Of a stretch of 64,000 nucleotides of DNA, positions 7,317 through 16,169 are shown piece by piece. The position numbers and the translations under genes were made by a program. Under the pieces are notes generated by a model, which saw only the letters and a list, made by a program, of their open reading frames with translations, was not told the DNA's origin and made no database searches. Numbering within the stretch: position 1 is the stretch's first letter; each line of letters starts with the position of its first letter. Source of the stretch: Lachnospiraceae bacterium (lineage in GTDB: Bacteria; Bacillota; Clostridia; Lachnospirales; Lachnospiraceae); the NCBI GenBank assembly GCA_016283275.1, contig JAEEMP010000125.1:1-64000 (forward strand), written 5' to 3'.

Positions 7317-8717
7317 TTATTGATTGTCTGAGTTTTTCTTAAATAATTTCATGAAGAACTTTTTTATCGATCCAAATATTTTTTTGAAAAACTTTGAAAC
7401 TTTTGATTCCTGTTCGGAGTCCTTTTGGGGTTTAACCTTGGGCGCAGGCACATAAGGAATGATTTCACCGGTTTCGGTTATGGAACCGACTTTATAATAA
7501 CTTTCGGTATCCGTAGGCAGGTTCTTTTTCTCAAGAAGCTTATCCGTTATGTTCTTTAAAAGCGTAAACAATACCGCCGTTACAGGTACCGCTATTATCA
7601 TGCCCACTACTCTGAAAAGCGAACTGAAGACCGTGATCGAACATATGATCCAGAAGGTTGTAACGCCTGTTGTCTGGCTTAAGATCTTGGGTCCCAGGAA
7701 ATTACCGTCAACCTGTTGCAAAATAACGATAAAAATGAGGAAATACAGCGCATATCTGGGGTTGACCATAAGCAGGATGATCAAACTCGGAACCGCACCG
7801 AACCAGGGTCCGAAGAACGGGATTATGTTCGTAACGCCTACGATAAGGCTTATGAGCAATGTATAAGGCATTTTCATGATCGATAAAATCACAAACGAGA
7901 TAAGTCCGACGATTATACTGTCTACTATCTTACCGGAAAAGAATCCGATGAAAGTCTTATGGGTGAATCTTACGGATTCAATGAATTTATTGGCGTTTTT
8001 GGTCTCAAGTATCGCATAGCAAAGTCTTGAACAGCTTTTTGCAAATTGTTCTTTGCTGGTCATTACATACAATGAAATAATGATACCGATGATGATATTC
8101 CAAAGGACGCTTAAAAGTTTAAACATTGAGGATGAAAGCCCCACGATCATATCCTTGATGTTCGGAAGGAGCTTCTGAATGGTGGGAAGCACATAATCGT
8201 TAAGGAAATTATCGGTTTCACTTGAATAATTATATACAACACTCTTAAGGATACTGTTAAGCTCGGGATTATTCTCAACAAGCTTATTGGTCCAGATCAC
8301 AAGATTACGTGTATATACGGGATATTGTGTAACAATGCTCTGTATGCTCTTGATAAGTTCGGGAATGATGCTTGCAAAGAAGAAATAAAGCAGTGTAACC
8401 GTAAAAATAAGCGTAAGGGTAACGCTGAAAAATCTTATATGTTTGTCCCTGTTTTTGTCGCGGCCGGCTTCAAACCATTTAAGCCGGTGAAATAAAGGAA
8501 TAAGTAATCTTCTCTCTATAAAATTTAAGATCGGAGTTAAAAGATAGGCAATTATAAGTCCGTAAAATACCGGCGCCAGAGCCTTATTCATCATCGCAAG
8601 GAAGGCCCTTATTGATTCATTTCGCCAGATAAAGAACACCGCCAGGATTATCGCTATCGCCGTTAAGAAAACGGTAAGTCCTATTTGAAAATATTTTTTC
8701 TCGATTTTGATCTTCAT
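7317..8717 (-). CDS. AI-2E transporter family permease
   Basis: A protein of 466 residues with about eight membrane helices, of the AI-2E transporter/DUF20 family (PerM, YdiK, TqsA-like). The N-terminal pair of helices, the long soluble loop around residues 140-195, and the C-terminal membrane block with NIIPFFGPWFGAVPSLI and DGNFLGPKILSQTTGV, the most conserved family segments, are all present. The cytoplasmic tail after about residue 410 is rich in Lys and Ser. Family members export AI-2 or act in ion exchange; the substrate cannot be read from sequence. It is transcribed alone, convergent with the cytidylate-kinase-like gene and divergent from the ttcA-like gene. The start follows AAGGGA. 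Confidence 0.85.
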   Translation of the reverse strand: MKIKIEKKYFQIGLTVFLTAIAIILAVFFIWRNESIRAFLAMMNKALAPVFYGLIIAYLLTPILNFIERRLLIPLFHRLKWFEAGRDKNRDKHIRFFSVTLTLIFTVTLLYFFFASIIPELIKSIQSIVTQYPVYTRNLVIWTNKLVENNPELNSILKSVVYNYSSETDNFLNDYVLPTIQKLLPNIKDMIVGLSSSMFKLLSVLWNIIIGIIISLYVMTSKEQFAKSCSRLCYAILETKNANKFIESVRFTHKTFIGFFSGKIVDSIIVGLISFVILSIMKMPYTLLISLIVGVTNIIPFFGPWFGAVPSLIILLMVNPRYALYFLIFIVILQQVDGNFLGPKILSQTTGVTTFWIICSITVFSSLFRVVGMIIAVPVTAVLFTLLKNITDKLLEKKNLPTDTESYYKVGSITETGEIIPYVPAPKVKPQKDSEQESKVSKFFKKIFGSIKKFFMKLFKKNSDNQ

Positions 8718-8813
8718 ATAAAATTTCCCTTATATATTGTCCTATACTCTAATAATATAGCACCAATTGGCTTTTAGTGATATACTTTTTAAAAAATAGA
8801 AACAAGGTAAGAT

Positions 8814-9548
8814 ATGACTCTTCAAAAAGTATTAAGTCTGGTCCGTCGCGCCGTCGACGACTATAATATGATAGATGAAAACGATAAGATCGCGATCGGG
8901 ATCTCGGGTGGGAAAGACAGTCTCACTCTTCTTTACGCACTCTCCCACTTAAGGCGGTTTTATCCCAAAAAATTCGATGTTGTTGCCATAACGGTCGACC
9001 TCGGTTTTGACAATTTAAATCTGGATCGCATAAAGGATCTTTGCAAAGAACTCAATGTTGAATACTATATCGAAAAGACAGAGATCGCAAAGATCATCTT
9101 TGAAGACAGAAAAGAATCAAATCCCTGTTCTTTGTGCGCCAAAATGAGAAAAGGCGCATTAAACGAAGCCATGAAAAAGATAGGCTGCAATAAGATAGCC
9201 TATGCCCATCACAAAGATGATGTTGTGGATACAATGATCATGTCCCTTATATATGAAGGTCGTTTTCACACCTTCTCTCCCGTCACGTTTTTGGACAGGA
9301 CAGGTCTTACCGTGATAAGACCGCTAATGTATATGAATGAATCCGATGTTATCGGTTTTGTGAACAAATACGATGTTCCGGTCGTAAAAAGCCCGTGTCC
9401 CGCCGATAAGCATACCAAACGTGAATACGTAAAAAACCTTATACGGGATATTAATCATGAAACGCCCGGCGTAAAAGAAAGAATGTTTACAGCCATAAAA
9501 AACAGTAATATAAAAGGATGGTCCGACACAAATGGCAAATCCGAATAA
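8814..9548 (+). CDS. TtcA-like tRNA sulfurtransferase / PP-loop ATPase
   Basis: A protein of 244 residues of the TtcA/TilS/Ncs6 N-type ATP pyrophosphatase group. The PP-loop SGGKDS is at residues 31-36. A CxxC (PCSLCAKMRKG, near residue 105) and a later Cys (KSPCPADKHTKRE) correspond to the iron-sulfur cluster cysteines of TtcA, which 2-thiolates cytidine 32 of tRNA. The second TtcA cysteine pair is reduced to one Cys, as in many Clostridial members, so the exact target may differ. The next gene overlaps its 3' end by 17 bases. Confidence 0.82.
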   Translation: MTLQKVLSLVRRAVDDYNMIDENDKIAIGISGGKDSLTLLYALSHLRRFYPKKFDVVAITVDLGFDNLNLDRIKDLCKELNVEYYIEKTEIAKIIFEDRKESNPCSLCAKMRKGALNEAMKKIGCNKIAYAHHKDDVVDTMIMSLIYEGRFHTFSPVTFLDRTGLTVIRPLMYMNESDVIGFVNKYDVPVVKSPCPADKHTKREYVKNLIRDINHETPGVKERMFTAIKNSNIKGWSDTNGKSE

Positions 9549-10605
9549 ACCCGCGAAAAATTATCATGATGAGGTGTTAAAAAACAACATTGTAAGATTA
9601 AGGGAAGTACTTGATGAACTTCCTCCTTTTATGCGCCAGTATTTCAGAGGCATAGAGGAATATACCGCTTCGAGGACAAGACTCTCCTACGCCTACGATA
9701 TAAGGCTTTTCTTTGAATTCTTACATGAGAAAAATCCTTCACTTAAAAATACAGAGATCAAAGATTTTGATCTGTCCGTCCTTGATATGGTAAAACGCGA
9801 GGATATCGAAGAATATCTTGAATATTTAAGTCTCTATGAAAAAGACGACAGGGAGATCACGAACGACGAACGCGGAAAAGCAAGAAAACTCTCCGCTTTA
9901 AGGTCAATGTACAAATATTTCTTTACATCCGAACTAATAAAGACAAATGCTCCGAGTTTGGTCAGTCCGCCTAAGATACATCAAAAGGAAATAATAAGGC
10001 TTGAGCCGGATGAAGTCGCAAATCTTCTTGATATGGTCGAGGAAGGCGAAAAGCTGACCGCCAATCAGTTAAGATTTCATCATAAGACAAAATACAGGGA
10101 TGTAGCCATATTGACGCTTATGCTCGGTACCGGTATCCGTGTGAGCGAGCTTGTGGGCCTTGATATCAATAATATAGATTTCAATACAAACGGTATACTT
10201 ATAAGAAGAAAAGGCGGAAAAGAGGCAACGGTATATTTTGGTGAAGAAGTGTATACCGCTCTTACGGATTATCTTGAAATAAGAAATAAGATCATTGCCG
10301 AACCGGGCCATGAAAATGCATTGTTTTTGTCTTTACAGAATAAACGCTTATGTGTAAGAAGCGTTGAAAATCTTGTTAAAAAATATGCATCAAACTTAAC
10401 ATCCATAAAAAAGATCACTCCGCATAAGTTAAGAAGCACCTACGGTACAAGCTTATACAGAGAAACAGGCGACATATATCTTGTGGCAGATGTACTCGGA
10501 CATAAGGATGTAAATACGACAAAAAAACACTATGCCGCCATCGAGGATGACAGACGACGCAGTGCAGCCAACATAGTAAAATTGAGAGAAAGCAATGAAA
10601 CATAA
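9532..10605 (+). CDS. Tyrosine recombinase, XerC/XerD-like
   Basis: A protein of 357 residues with an N-terminal SAM-like core-binding domain (about residues 35-145) and a C-terminal tyrosine recombinase domain. All catalytic residues are visible: R203 in GTGIRVSEL, a Lys in RRKGGKEATVYF, H298 and R301 in HKLRSTYG, H324 in LGHKDVNTT and the nucleophile Y334 in KHYAAIE. It is longer than XerC/XerD (about 300) owing to an extended N-terminus and an insert near 105-120, but lies in a housekeeping context next to lexA, with no phage or integron genes. A chromosome dimer resolution or similar role is likely; no dif site is seen here. A terminator follows its stop. Confidence 0.85.
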   Translation: MANPNKPAKNYHDEVLKNNIVRLREVLDELPPFMRQYFRGIEEYTASRTRLSYAYDIRLFFEFLHEKNPSLKNTEIKDFDLSVLDMVKREDIEEYLEYLSLYEKDDREITNDERGKARKLSALRSMYKYFFTSELIKTNAPSLVSPPKIHQKEIIRLEPDEVANLLDMVEEGEKLTANQLRFHHKTKYRDVAILTLMLGTGIRVSELVGLDINNIDFNTNGILIRRKGGKEATVYFGEEVYTALTDYLEIRNKIIAEPGHENALFLSLQNKRLCVRSVENLVKKYASNLTSIKKITPHKLRSTYGTSLYRETGDIYLVADVLGHKDVNTTKKHYAAIEDDRRRSAANIVKLRESNET

Positions 10606-10633
10606 AATAAGCCGCCAAAAAGGCGGCTTATTT
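10605..10633. terminator. Bidirectional terminator
   Basis: A 12-bp stem (AAATAAGCCGCC, 10605-10616, and its complement 10622-10633) with a five-base loop and A/T flanks, between the convergent recombinase and LysM-protein genes. It overlaps the last base of the recombinase stop. Confidence 0.88.
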
Positions 10634-10996
10634 CTATTGGATGGTTGTGTAGAAAGGAACTATCAGGAATCTTCCGTTTACGGGGAAGTCGGTCGATTCC
10701 ATATTGTTCATATATATAATTTCATCAATATATGCTTTTTCATCCGTTACACGACAATCCGCATATTCCGAAGCTATATCGTATATCGAATCTTCCGATG
10801 TAACATAAATATTTTTATAATGCTTATATAATTCCGGTGTGTCACCGTTGGATGCAATACTCTTCATCGAAAATACGGAAACAGCAGAAACTAAGATCAA
10901 AACAGTCAATATTGAAAGCATGAATTTCTTTCTTCTTAACTCTCTTCTTCTGATCAATATAGATCTCTGTGCTTTGGTAAGTCTTTGTGTATTCAT
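10634..10996 (-). CDS. YneA-like membrane LysM protein, probable SOS cell division inhibitor
   Basis: A protein of 120 residues: a basic N-terminus, one membrane helix at about residues 28-46, and an outside domain that reads as a divergent LysM (VTSEDSIYDIASEY, then IDEIIYMNNM and FLIVPFY). In Bacillus subtilis, YneA (membrane segment plus LysM) delays division during the SOS response and lies divergent to lexA, and the arrangement here is the same. The start follows GAGGA. The upstream region contains several LexA-box-like motifs, so induction by DNA damage is expected. The function is inferred from architecture and position; sequence similarity to YneA itself is low. Confidence 0.75.
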   Translation of the reverse strand: MNTQRLTKAQRSILIRRRELRRKKFMLSILTVLILVSAVSVFSMKSIASNGDTPELYKHYKNIYVTSEDSIYDIASEYADCRVTDEKAYIDEIIYMNNMESTDFPVNGRFLIVPFYTTIQ

Positions 10997-11010
10997 ATTG
11001 TCCTCTTATT

Positions 11011-11109
11011 CGAACATCTGTTGTGAACATTTGTTTGTTATGATTCAATTATATCGAACATATTTTCTTTGTCAATAGTTTTCGAACAAATTTTCCGAAC
11101 AAATTTTCT
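11011..11109. promoter_or_regulatory. Cluster of five LexA-box-like motifs between the YneA-like gene and lexA
   Basis: Motifs of the type CGAAC-N4-(G/T)TT at 11011-11024, 11024-11037, 11055-11068, 11083-11096 and 11096-11109. Each differs from the palindromic core GAAC-N4-GTTC at one position. Neighbours in two of the pairs abut or share a base. A weaker sixth copy (GAAT-N4-GTTT) lies at about 11110-11121. Confidence 0.85.
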
Positions 11110-11191
11110 GAATATATGTTTGCTTTTTTATCTTTTTATGATATAGTATATACAGAAAGTATGTTTGCCTTTACCGAAAAGGAGGATTTAT

Positions 11192-11809
11192 ATGAGTTCA
11201 CAGGGCTTAAGTTCCAAACAGCAGGAAATACTTGAATATATCAAGCAGGAAATCCTTAAAAAGGGTTACCCTCCGGCAGTTCGCGATATCTGCGAAGCCG
11301 TTGATCTTAAATCGACATCTTCCGTTCACTCTCATCTTTCGACACTTGAGAAGAAAGGATATATAAGAAGAGATCCCGCCAAACCCAGGGCGATCGAAGT
11401 ATGTGACGACAGTTTCAATAATGTTCGCACCGATACGGTCAGCATTCCCGTTGTCGGACAGGTAGCTGCCGGCCAGCCGATCCTTGCCGAGCAGAATATC
11501 GAGAACTACTTCCCGATCCCTATGGAATATGTTCCTCACGGGGAGGCATTCATATTAAAGGTTAAAGGCGATTCAATGATAAATATCGGTATTTTCAGCG
11601 GCGATCAGGTTCTTGTTGAGAATACTCAGGACGTTAGAAACGGCGATATCGTTGTTGCATTGATCGAAGACTCGGCTACGGTCAAAACCTTCTATAAGGA
11701 GAACGGTCACATTCGCCTTCAGCCCGAAAACGACACAATGGATCCCATTATCGTCGATGACTGCATGATCCTCGGTAAGGTTTTCGGTGTATACCGCTTC
11801 TATCACTGA
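11192..11809 (+). CDS. lexA: LexA repressor of the SOS response
   Basis: A protein of 205 residues. The N-terminal winged helix DNA-binding domain (residues 1-65, with [26 protein letters not shown] as recognition region) is followed by the self-cleavage site A93-G94 in QVAAGQP, the catalytic serine S128 in KGDSMI and the lysine K165 in ATVKTFY. RecA filaments on single-stranded DNA trigger cleavage and derepression. The ATG at 11192 is chosen because AAAAGGAGG lies 7 bases upstream and the N-terminus fits the family; the in-frame TTG at 11165 does not. It is preceded by multiple LexA-box-like motifs, so it is autoregulated. Confidence 0.97.
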   Translation: MSSQGLSSKQQEILEYIKQEILKKGYPPAVRDICEAVDLKSTSSVHSHLSTLEKKGYIRRDPAKPRAIEVCDDSFNNVRTDTVSIPVVGQVAAGQPILAEQNIENYFPIPMEYVPHGEAFILKVKGDSMINIGIFSGDQVLVENTQDVRNGDIVVALIEDSATVKTFYKENGHIRLQPENDTMDPIIVDDCMILGKVFGVYRFYH

Positions 11810-11844
11810 CAGATCGATATAAAGATCACATGATCATTCATATA

Positions 11845-11876
11845 AAAAACAGGGAACGGATACGTTCCCTGTTTTT
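11845..11876. terminator. Bidirectional terminator between lexA and rsfS
   Basis: A 14-bp perfect stem (AAAAACAGGGAACG, 11845-11858, and 11863-11876) around a GATA loop, with T-runs on both strands. Confidence 0.95.
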
Positions 11877-11897
11877 GCTTTCAAAATGTATTATCTT

Positions 11898-12230
11898 TTA
11901 CAGCACTTTAGCGTCGCGCCAGATCCTTTCGAGATTGTAGAATTCACGACCTTCGGTACTGAAAATATGTACCATAAAATCACCGTAATCCATTAAGATC
12001 CAGTTCGCCTTGTCATAGCCTTCTATGTGCTTTGCGTGTACACCGTTTTTTGAAAGTTTATCAAGAACCTCATCGGACATTGCTTTTACCTGGTTAATGT
12101 TTGAACCGGTCGCAAGCACAAAATAATCCGAAATGGGTGAAAGACCGGTTATATCCAGAATTTTAATGTCTGTTCCTTTTTTGTCTTCCAATGCTTCTTT
12201 GGCGATCAATACATAATCTTTTATTTCCAT
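11898..12230 (-). CDS. rsfS: Ribosomal silencing factor RsfS
   Basis: A protein of 110 residues of the RsfS/Iojap family, which binds ribosomal protein L14 on the large subunit and blocks subunit joining when nutrients are scarce. Conserved segments are seen: KGTDIKILDITGLSPISDYFVLATG near residue 18-42, HIEGYDKANWILMDYGDFMVHIF near 68-90, and the C-terminal YNLERIWRDA. It is the last gene of a group obgE-yhbY-nadD-yqeK-rsfS and overlaps the end of yqeK by ten bases. Confidence 0.96.
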   Translation of the reverse strand: MEIKDYVLIAKEALEDKKGTDIKILDITGLSPISDYFVLATGSNINQVKAMSDEVLDKLSKNGVHAKHIEGYDKANWILMDYGDFMVHIFSTEGREFYNLERIWRDAKVL

Positions 12231-12805
12231 TTGTTGTCCTCATAGAATATATATGTTTCTTCGGTTAAAGGATCCACTCCGTCAGGTTTTGTGGCTTTAA
12301 GATAACCTACCGTATCAGAAAGGATCATTAAAAGAGCCGTATCAATATCCGTAAATGCCGCTTTTCTGATCACATTAAGATTGGGTTGTCTGTCTCTACC
12401 GGGTTCTATATAATCCGCAACATAGATTATCTTTTCAAGAACCGTCATGCCGGGGCGGCCGGTCGTATGATAAGTTATCGCATTTAAGATATCTTCATCA
12501 TCTATACCGTATTTTTCTTTTGCATAATATGCACCGACTTTTGCATGTAAAAGAGCCGGAAACTTTCTTTCTATCGGAGTGACTTCAAGCTCGAACTTTA
12601 TAGCCTGTTTTAAAAGTTCATCCGATGAATATGCTTTGGCATTGTCATGCAAAAGGCCGGTAAGATACGCTTTATCGGGATCGACACCATACATTCCGGC
12701 AAGCAAAAATGCCGTATCGGCTACTCCTATCGTATGATCGTAACGATGTGCCGATAATATCTTTGAAAGATCCCTTTTTAAAAACCTGATGCGTTCATTA
12801 TCCAT
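12221..12805 (-). CDS. yqeK: HD-domain hydrolase YqeK (Ap4A hydrolase type)
   Basis: A protein of 194 residues with an HD-domain: HRYDHTIGVADTA near residue 20, then GLLHDNAKAY (metal-binding His-Asp) near 50, and HAKVGAYYAKEKYG and ITYHTTGRPGMTVLEKIIYVADYIEP later. YqeK proteins from Firmicutes are symmetrical diadenosine tetraphosphate hydrolases using iron or other divalent metals. The order nadD-yqeK-rsfS is conserved across Firmicutes. Its start codon overlaps the nadD stop region (one base apart). Confidence 0.93.
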   Translation of the reverse strand: MDNERIRFLKRDLSKILSAHRYDHTIGVADTAFLLAGMYGVDPDKAYLTGLLHDNAKAYSSDELLKQAIKFELEVTPIERKFPALLHAKVGAYYAKEKYGIDDEDILNAITYHTTGRPGMTVLEKIIYVADYIEPGRDRQPNLNVIRKAAFTDIDTALLMILSDTVGYLKATKPDGVDPLTEETYIFYEDNKWK

Positions 12806-13423
12806 TTAATCGTTTTCCTTCGAATAAATATGGTTTTTATTGATAAATTCGATCACTTTGTAATGAACCATATATCTGATGGATTTACCTTCCTTTACGC
12901 GCTCGCGTATCATACTGGAAGAAATATCCGTATTGCTGATCGGAAGTATCCTTATATCGGCTTTTTCGTATTTTGCCTTAAGTTCGTCTATCTTTTTGTT
13001 TAATTCTTCGACGGAAGTGCCTTTTCTTGATGCTACAAGAATCGTGACCTCATTAAATATGCCCTCGGGTTTCTTCCAATTATCCATATACATAAGAGAA
13101 TCGGCTCCGACTATAAAGAAATACTCCACATGCGGGTTCTTTGCTTTAAGTTCGGCGATAGTCTCGTAACTGTAAGAATAACCTTCACGCTCCACTTCGA
13201 TCGTGGATAACGCAAAATGCGGATTGTCTTCTATGGCCTCACCGATCATGGATATTCTTGTTTTGGCATCAAGAACATCTTCTTTTAAATAAGACTTTCC
13301 GCATGGAATGAACAGAATTTCATCAAGATCAAAAGCTTCATAGGCATTTTCCGCAATAAGCAAATGTCCGAGATGAATAGGATTAAATGTTCCACCCATG
13401 ATTCCGACACGTTTTTTTGTCAT
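12806..13423 (-). CDS. nadD: Nicotinate-nucleotide adenylyltransferase
   Basis: A protein of 205 residues. The nucleotidyltransferase signature GGTFNPIHLGHLLIAE is at residues 10-25, including the HxGH of the adenylyltransferase superfamily, and SNTDISSSMIRERVKEGKSIRYMV near the C-terminus is the second conserved ATP-binding motif (ISSTxIR type). NadD adenylates nicotinate mononucleotide to deamido-NAD in NAD synthesis. The gene sits in the conserved order yhbY-nadD-yqeK-rsfS. Confidence 0.96.
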   Translation of the reverse strand: MTKKRVGIMGGTFNPIHLGHLLIAENAYEAFDLDEILFIPCGKSYLKEDVLDAKTRISMIGEAIEDNPHFALSTIEVEREGYSYSYETIAELKAKNPHVEYFFIVGADSLMYMDNWKKPEGIFNEVTILVASRKGTSVEELNKKIDELKAKYEKADIRILPISNTDISSSMIRERVKEGKSIRYMVHYKVIEFINKNHIYSKEND

Positions 13424-13435
13424 TTTACGCTCCCA

Positions 13436-13723
13436 TCAAGGCAATTCAATTTTTTTATTGTCTTTGTTTTCTTTGTACAAAACAATCTTCTTGCCTGTAA
13501 CGGCCACCACAACGGAGCCTGTTCTTTCGGCAAGGGTCTGGGCCATTGACTTAGGATCGTCGGCGCAGTTTTTAAGAACGTTTAACTTTATAAGTTCGTG
13601 AGTGTTAAAGCATTCAAGAACCGCTTCCGTAACTTCGGGAGAAAGACAATTCTTTCCGATCTGAAATTCGGGATCCATATTTGATGCCAGACTTCTTAAA
13701 TATGCTCTCTGTTTACTGTTCAT
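13436..13723 (-). CDS. yhbY: YhbY/CRM-domain RNA-binding protein
   Basis: A protein of 95 residues made of a single CRM domain. MNSKQRAYLRSLASNMDPEFQIGKN is the typical N-terminus and IGKNCLSPEVTEAVLECFNTHELIKLNVL continues the fold; the loop containing TGSVVVAVTGKKIVLYKEN with the GxxG-like TGKKIV ends the domain. YhbY binds pre-50S ribosomal subunits. Lies ten bases after obgE. Confidence 0.94.
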   Translation of the reverse strand: MNSKQRAYLRSLASNMDPEFQIGKNCLSPEVTEAVLECFNTHELIKLNVLKNCADDPKSMAQTLAERTGSVVVAVTGKKIVLYKENKDNKKIELP

Positions 13724-13732
13724 TTTACACCT

Positions 13733-15025
<1,293 letters not shown>

Positions 15026-15041
15026 TCACCAGCCCTTTGGG

Positions 15042-15075
15042 TAAAAAAACAGCTTCAAGCAAAACTTGAAGCTGT
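15042..15075 (-). terminator. Rho-independent terminator after rpmA
   Basis: An 11-bp perfect stem (ACAGCTTCAAG at 15049-15059 and complement at 15065-15075) with a five-base loop and seven T on the minus strand. It separates the ribosomal protein genes from obgE. Confidence 0.94.
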
Positions 15076-15087
15076 CAACATTTGTTC

Positions 15088-15375
15088 TTACTTCTCTTCT
15101 ACAGGATAAACGGAAGCACGCTTTTTGTCTCTTCCGACTCTTTCGAAACGTAAAACACCGTCAACCGTTGCAAACAGTGTATCATCACCGCCACGTCCAA
15201 CATTAACGCCGGGATGAATCTTTGTACCACGCTGTCTGTATAAAATATTGCCGGCCTTAACAAACTGTCCGTCAGCTCTCTTTGCGCCCAATCTCTTGGA
15301 TTCGGAATCTCTGCCGTTCTTGGTAGAACCGACACCCTTTTTATGAGCGAAAAATTGAAGGTTCAATTTCATCAT
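15088..15375 (-). CDS. rpmA: 50S ribosomal protein L27 with cleavable N-terminal extension
   Basis: A protein of 95 residues. The N-terminus [14 protein letters not shown] carries the Firmicutes-type extension ending in QFF, which is removed by the cysteine protease Prp before AHKKG, so that the mature N-terminus can reach the peptidyl transferase centre. The body ([18 protein letters not shown], then [23 protein letters not shown]) is typical L27. The first ATG at 15375 is 8 bases from GGAGG. It overlaps the stop of prp by ATGA, tying its synthesis to that of its processing protease. Confidence 0.97.
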   Translation of the reverse strand: MMKLNLQFFAHKKGVGSTKNGRDSESKRLGAKRADGQFVKAGNILYRQRGTKIHPGVNVGRGGDDTLFATVDGVLRFERVGRDKKRASVYPVEEK

Positions 15376-15704
15376 GGTTTACACCTCCTATTTGTCAGTT
15401 TAACATATCTCTTATAATTATCTGCGATTTCTTTAAGCCCGAGCTCCATTGCACAAAAAAGAAGCTGTACATCATCCCTGTCGTAATCCTTAACGGATAC
15501 ATTAAGGTAAGCATCCTTTTCTCTGACTTCTGCATTAACATCAACTTTAAGAAGCTCTTCAACGGAATTGACCAGATTCTCTGTCAGGATCGATACGGCA
15601 GCGCATACGATATCGCTTCCCGCATCCGCATATCCCGAATGACCTTCCGAGGTAAATCCGGTTATCTTTCCGTCTGCGTCTTTGTATAAAGAAATCTTCG
15701 TCAT
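15372..15704 (-). CDS. prp: Ribosomal-processing cysteine protease Prp
   Basis: A protein of 110 residues of the Prp family (formerly YsxB/DUF464). The catalytic His22 in [13 protein letters not shown] and Cys34 in IVCAAVS are in place. Prp removes the N-terminal extension of ribosomal protein L27, which is essential in bacteria with that extension. It sits between rplU and rpmA, the standard position, and its substrate L27 here has the matching QFF-AHKKG site. Confidence 0.96.
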   Translation of the reverse strand: MTKISLYKDADGKITGFTSEGHSGYADAGSDIVCAAVSILTENLVNSVEELLKVDVNAEVREKDAYLNVSVKDYDRDDVQLLFCAMELGLKEIADNYKRYVKLTNRRCKP

Positions 15705-15715
15705 ATCACACCTGA

Positions 15716-16021
15716 TTATGCGTTAATCTTGTCAATCTTAACCTGTGTGTATGCTTGTCTGTGTCCGTTCTTCTTGTGGTAACCGGTTTTTCTCTTGTAC
15801 TTATATACAATAACCTTCTTACCTTTACCCTGCTCCATTACGGTAGCGGATACGGATGCACCTTCTACGTCTTTAGCGACCTTAAGTTCATCGCCGGATA
15901 CAGCGATAACCTTGTCAAATGTAACAGTACTTCCTGCTTCTGCATCAAGTTTTTCAACTCTGATGATATCGCCTTCGGAAACCTTGTACTGCTTACCACC
16001 GGTAGCAATAATAGCGTACAT
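15716..16021 (-). CDS. rplU: 50S ribosomal protein L21
   Basis: A protein of 101 residues, complete L21: [30 protein letters not shown] at the N-terminus and the basic rRNA-binding end [33 protein letters not shown]. It is the first gene of rplU-prp-rpmA, behind a promoter and a leader of about 100 bases. Confidence 0.98.
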   Translation of the reverse strand: MYAIIATGGKQYKVSEGDIIRVEKLDAEAGSTVTFDKVIAVSGDELKVAKDVEGASVSATVMEQGKGKKVIVYKYKRKTGYHKKNGHRQAYTQVKIDKINA

Positions 16022-16124
16022 ATTCTATTCCTCCTATCTAAAATCCCGGACGGATCCGAAATTTTTACTCGCTAACTTTGGTGATGATAAATTACATCAT
16101 ACTTAGACCACGTTATGCGGCATA
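16022..16124 (-). ncRNA. Untranslated leader of rplU, candidate L21 leader
   Basis: About 100 bases lie between the predicted start of transcription and the rplU start codon. They can fold into small hairpins, TGATG/CATCA around 16070-16100 and TTTCGGAT/GTCCGGGA-type pairing at about 16040-16060 just before the AGGAGG site. An L21 leader that may be bound by L21 is described in Firmicutes; I cannot confirm that this sequence matches that family. Confidence 0.4.
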
Positions 16125-16131
16125 CTCAAAC

Positions 16132-16160
16132 ATAATACATAAGGTTTAAAGATTTGTCAA
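16132..16160 (-). promoter_or_regulatory. Predicted sigma-A promoter for rplU-prp-rpmA
   Basis: On the minus strand: TTGACA (16155-16160), 17-base spacer, TATTAT (16132-16137). Close to consensus, placed just after the rng stop. Confidence 0.85.
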
Positions 16161-16169
16161 CAGATTTTC

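Noticed and set aside
9532..10605. The tyrosine recombinase as a sign of a phage or integrative element.
   Set aside because: Neighbours are housekeeping genes, no attachment repeats or phage genes are seen, and the protein is of XerC/XerD type.
10595..11078. Several open frames of 78-79 residues on the plus strand opposite the YneA-like gene.
   Set aside because: They are shadows of the minus-strand gene and its promoter, have no ribosome binding sites and are rich in rare hydrophobic runs.
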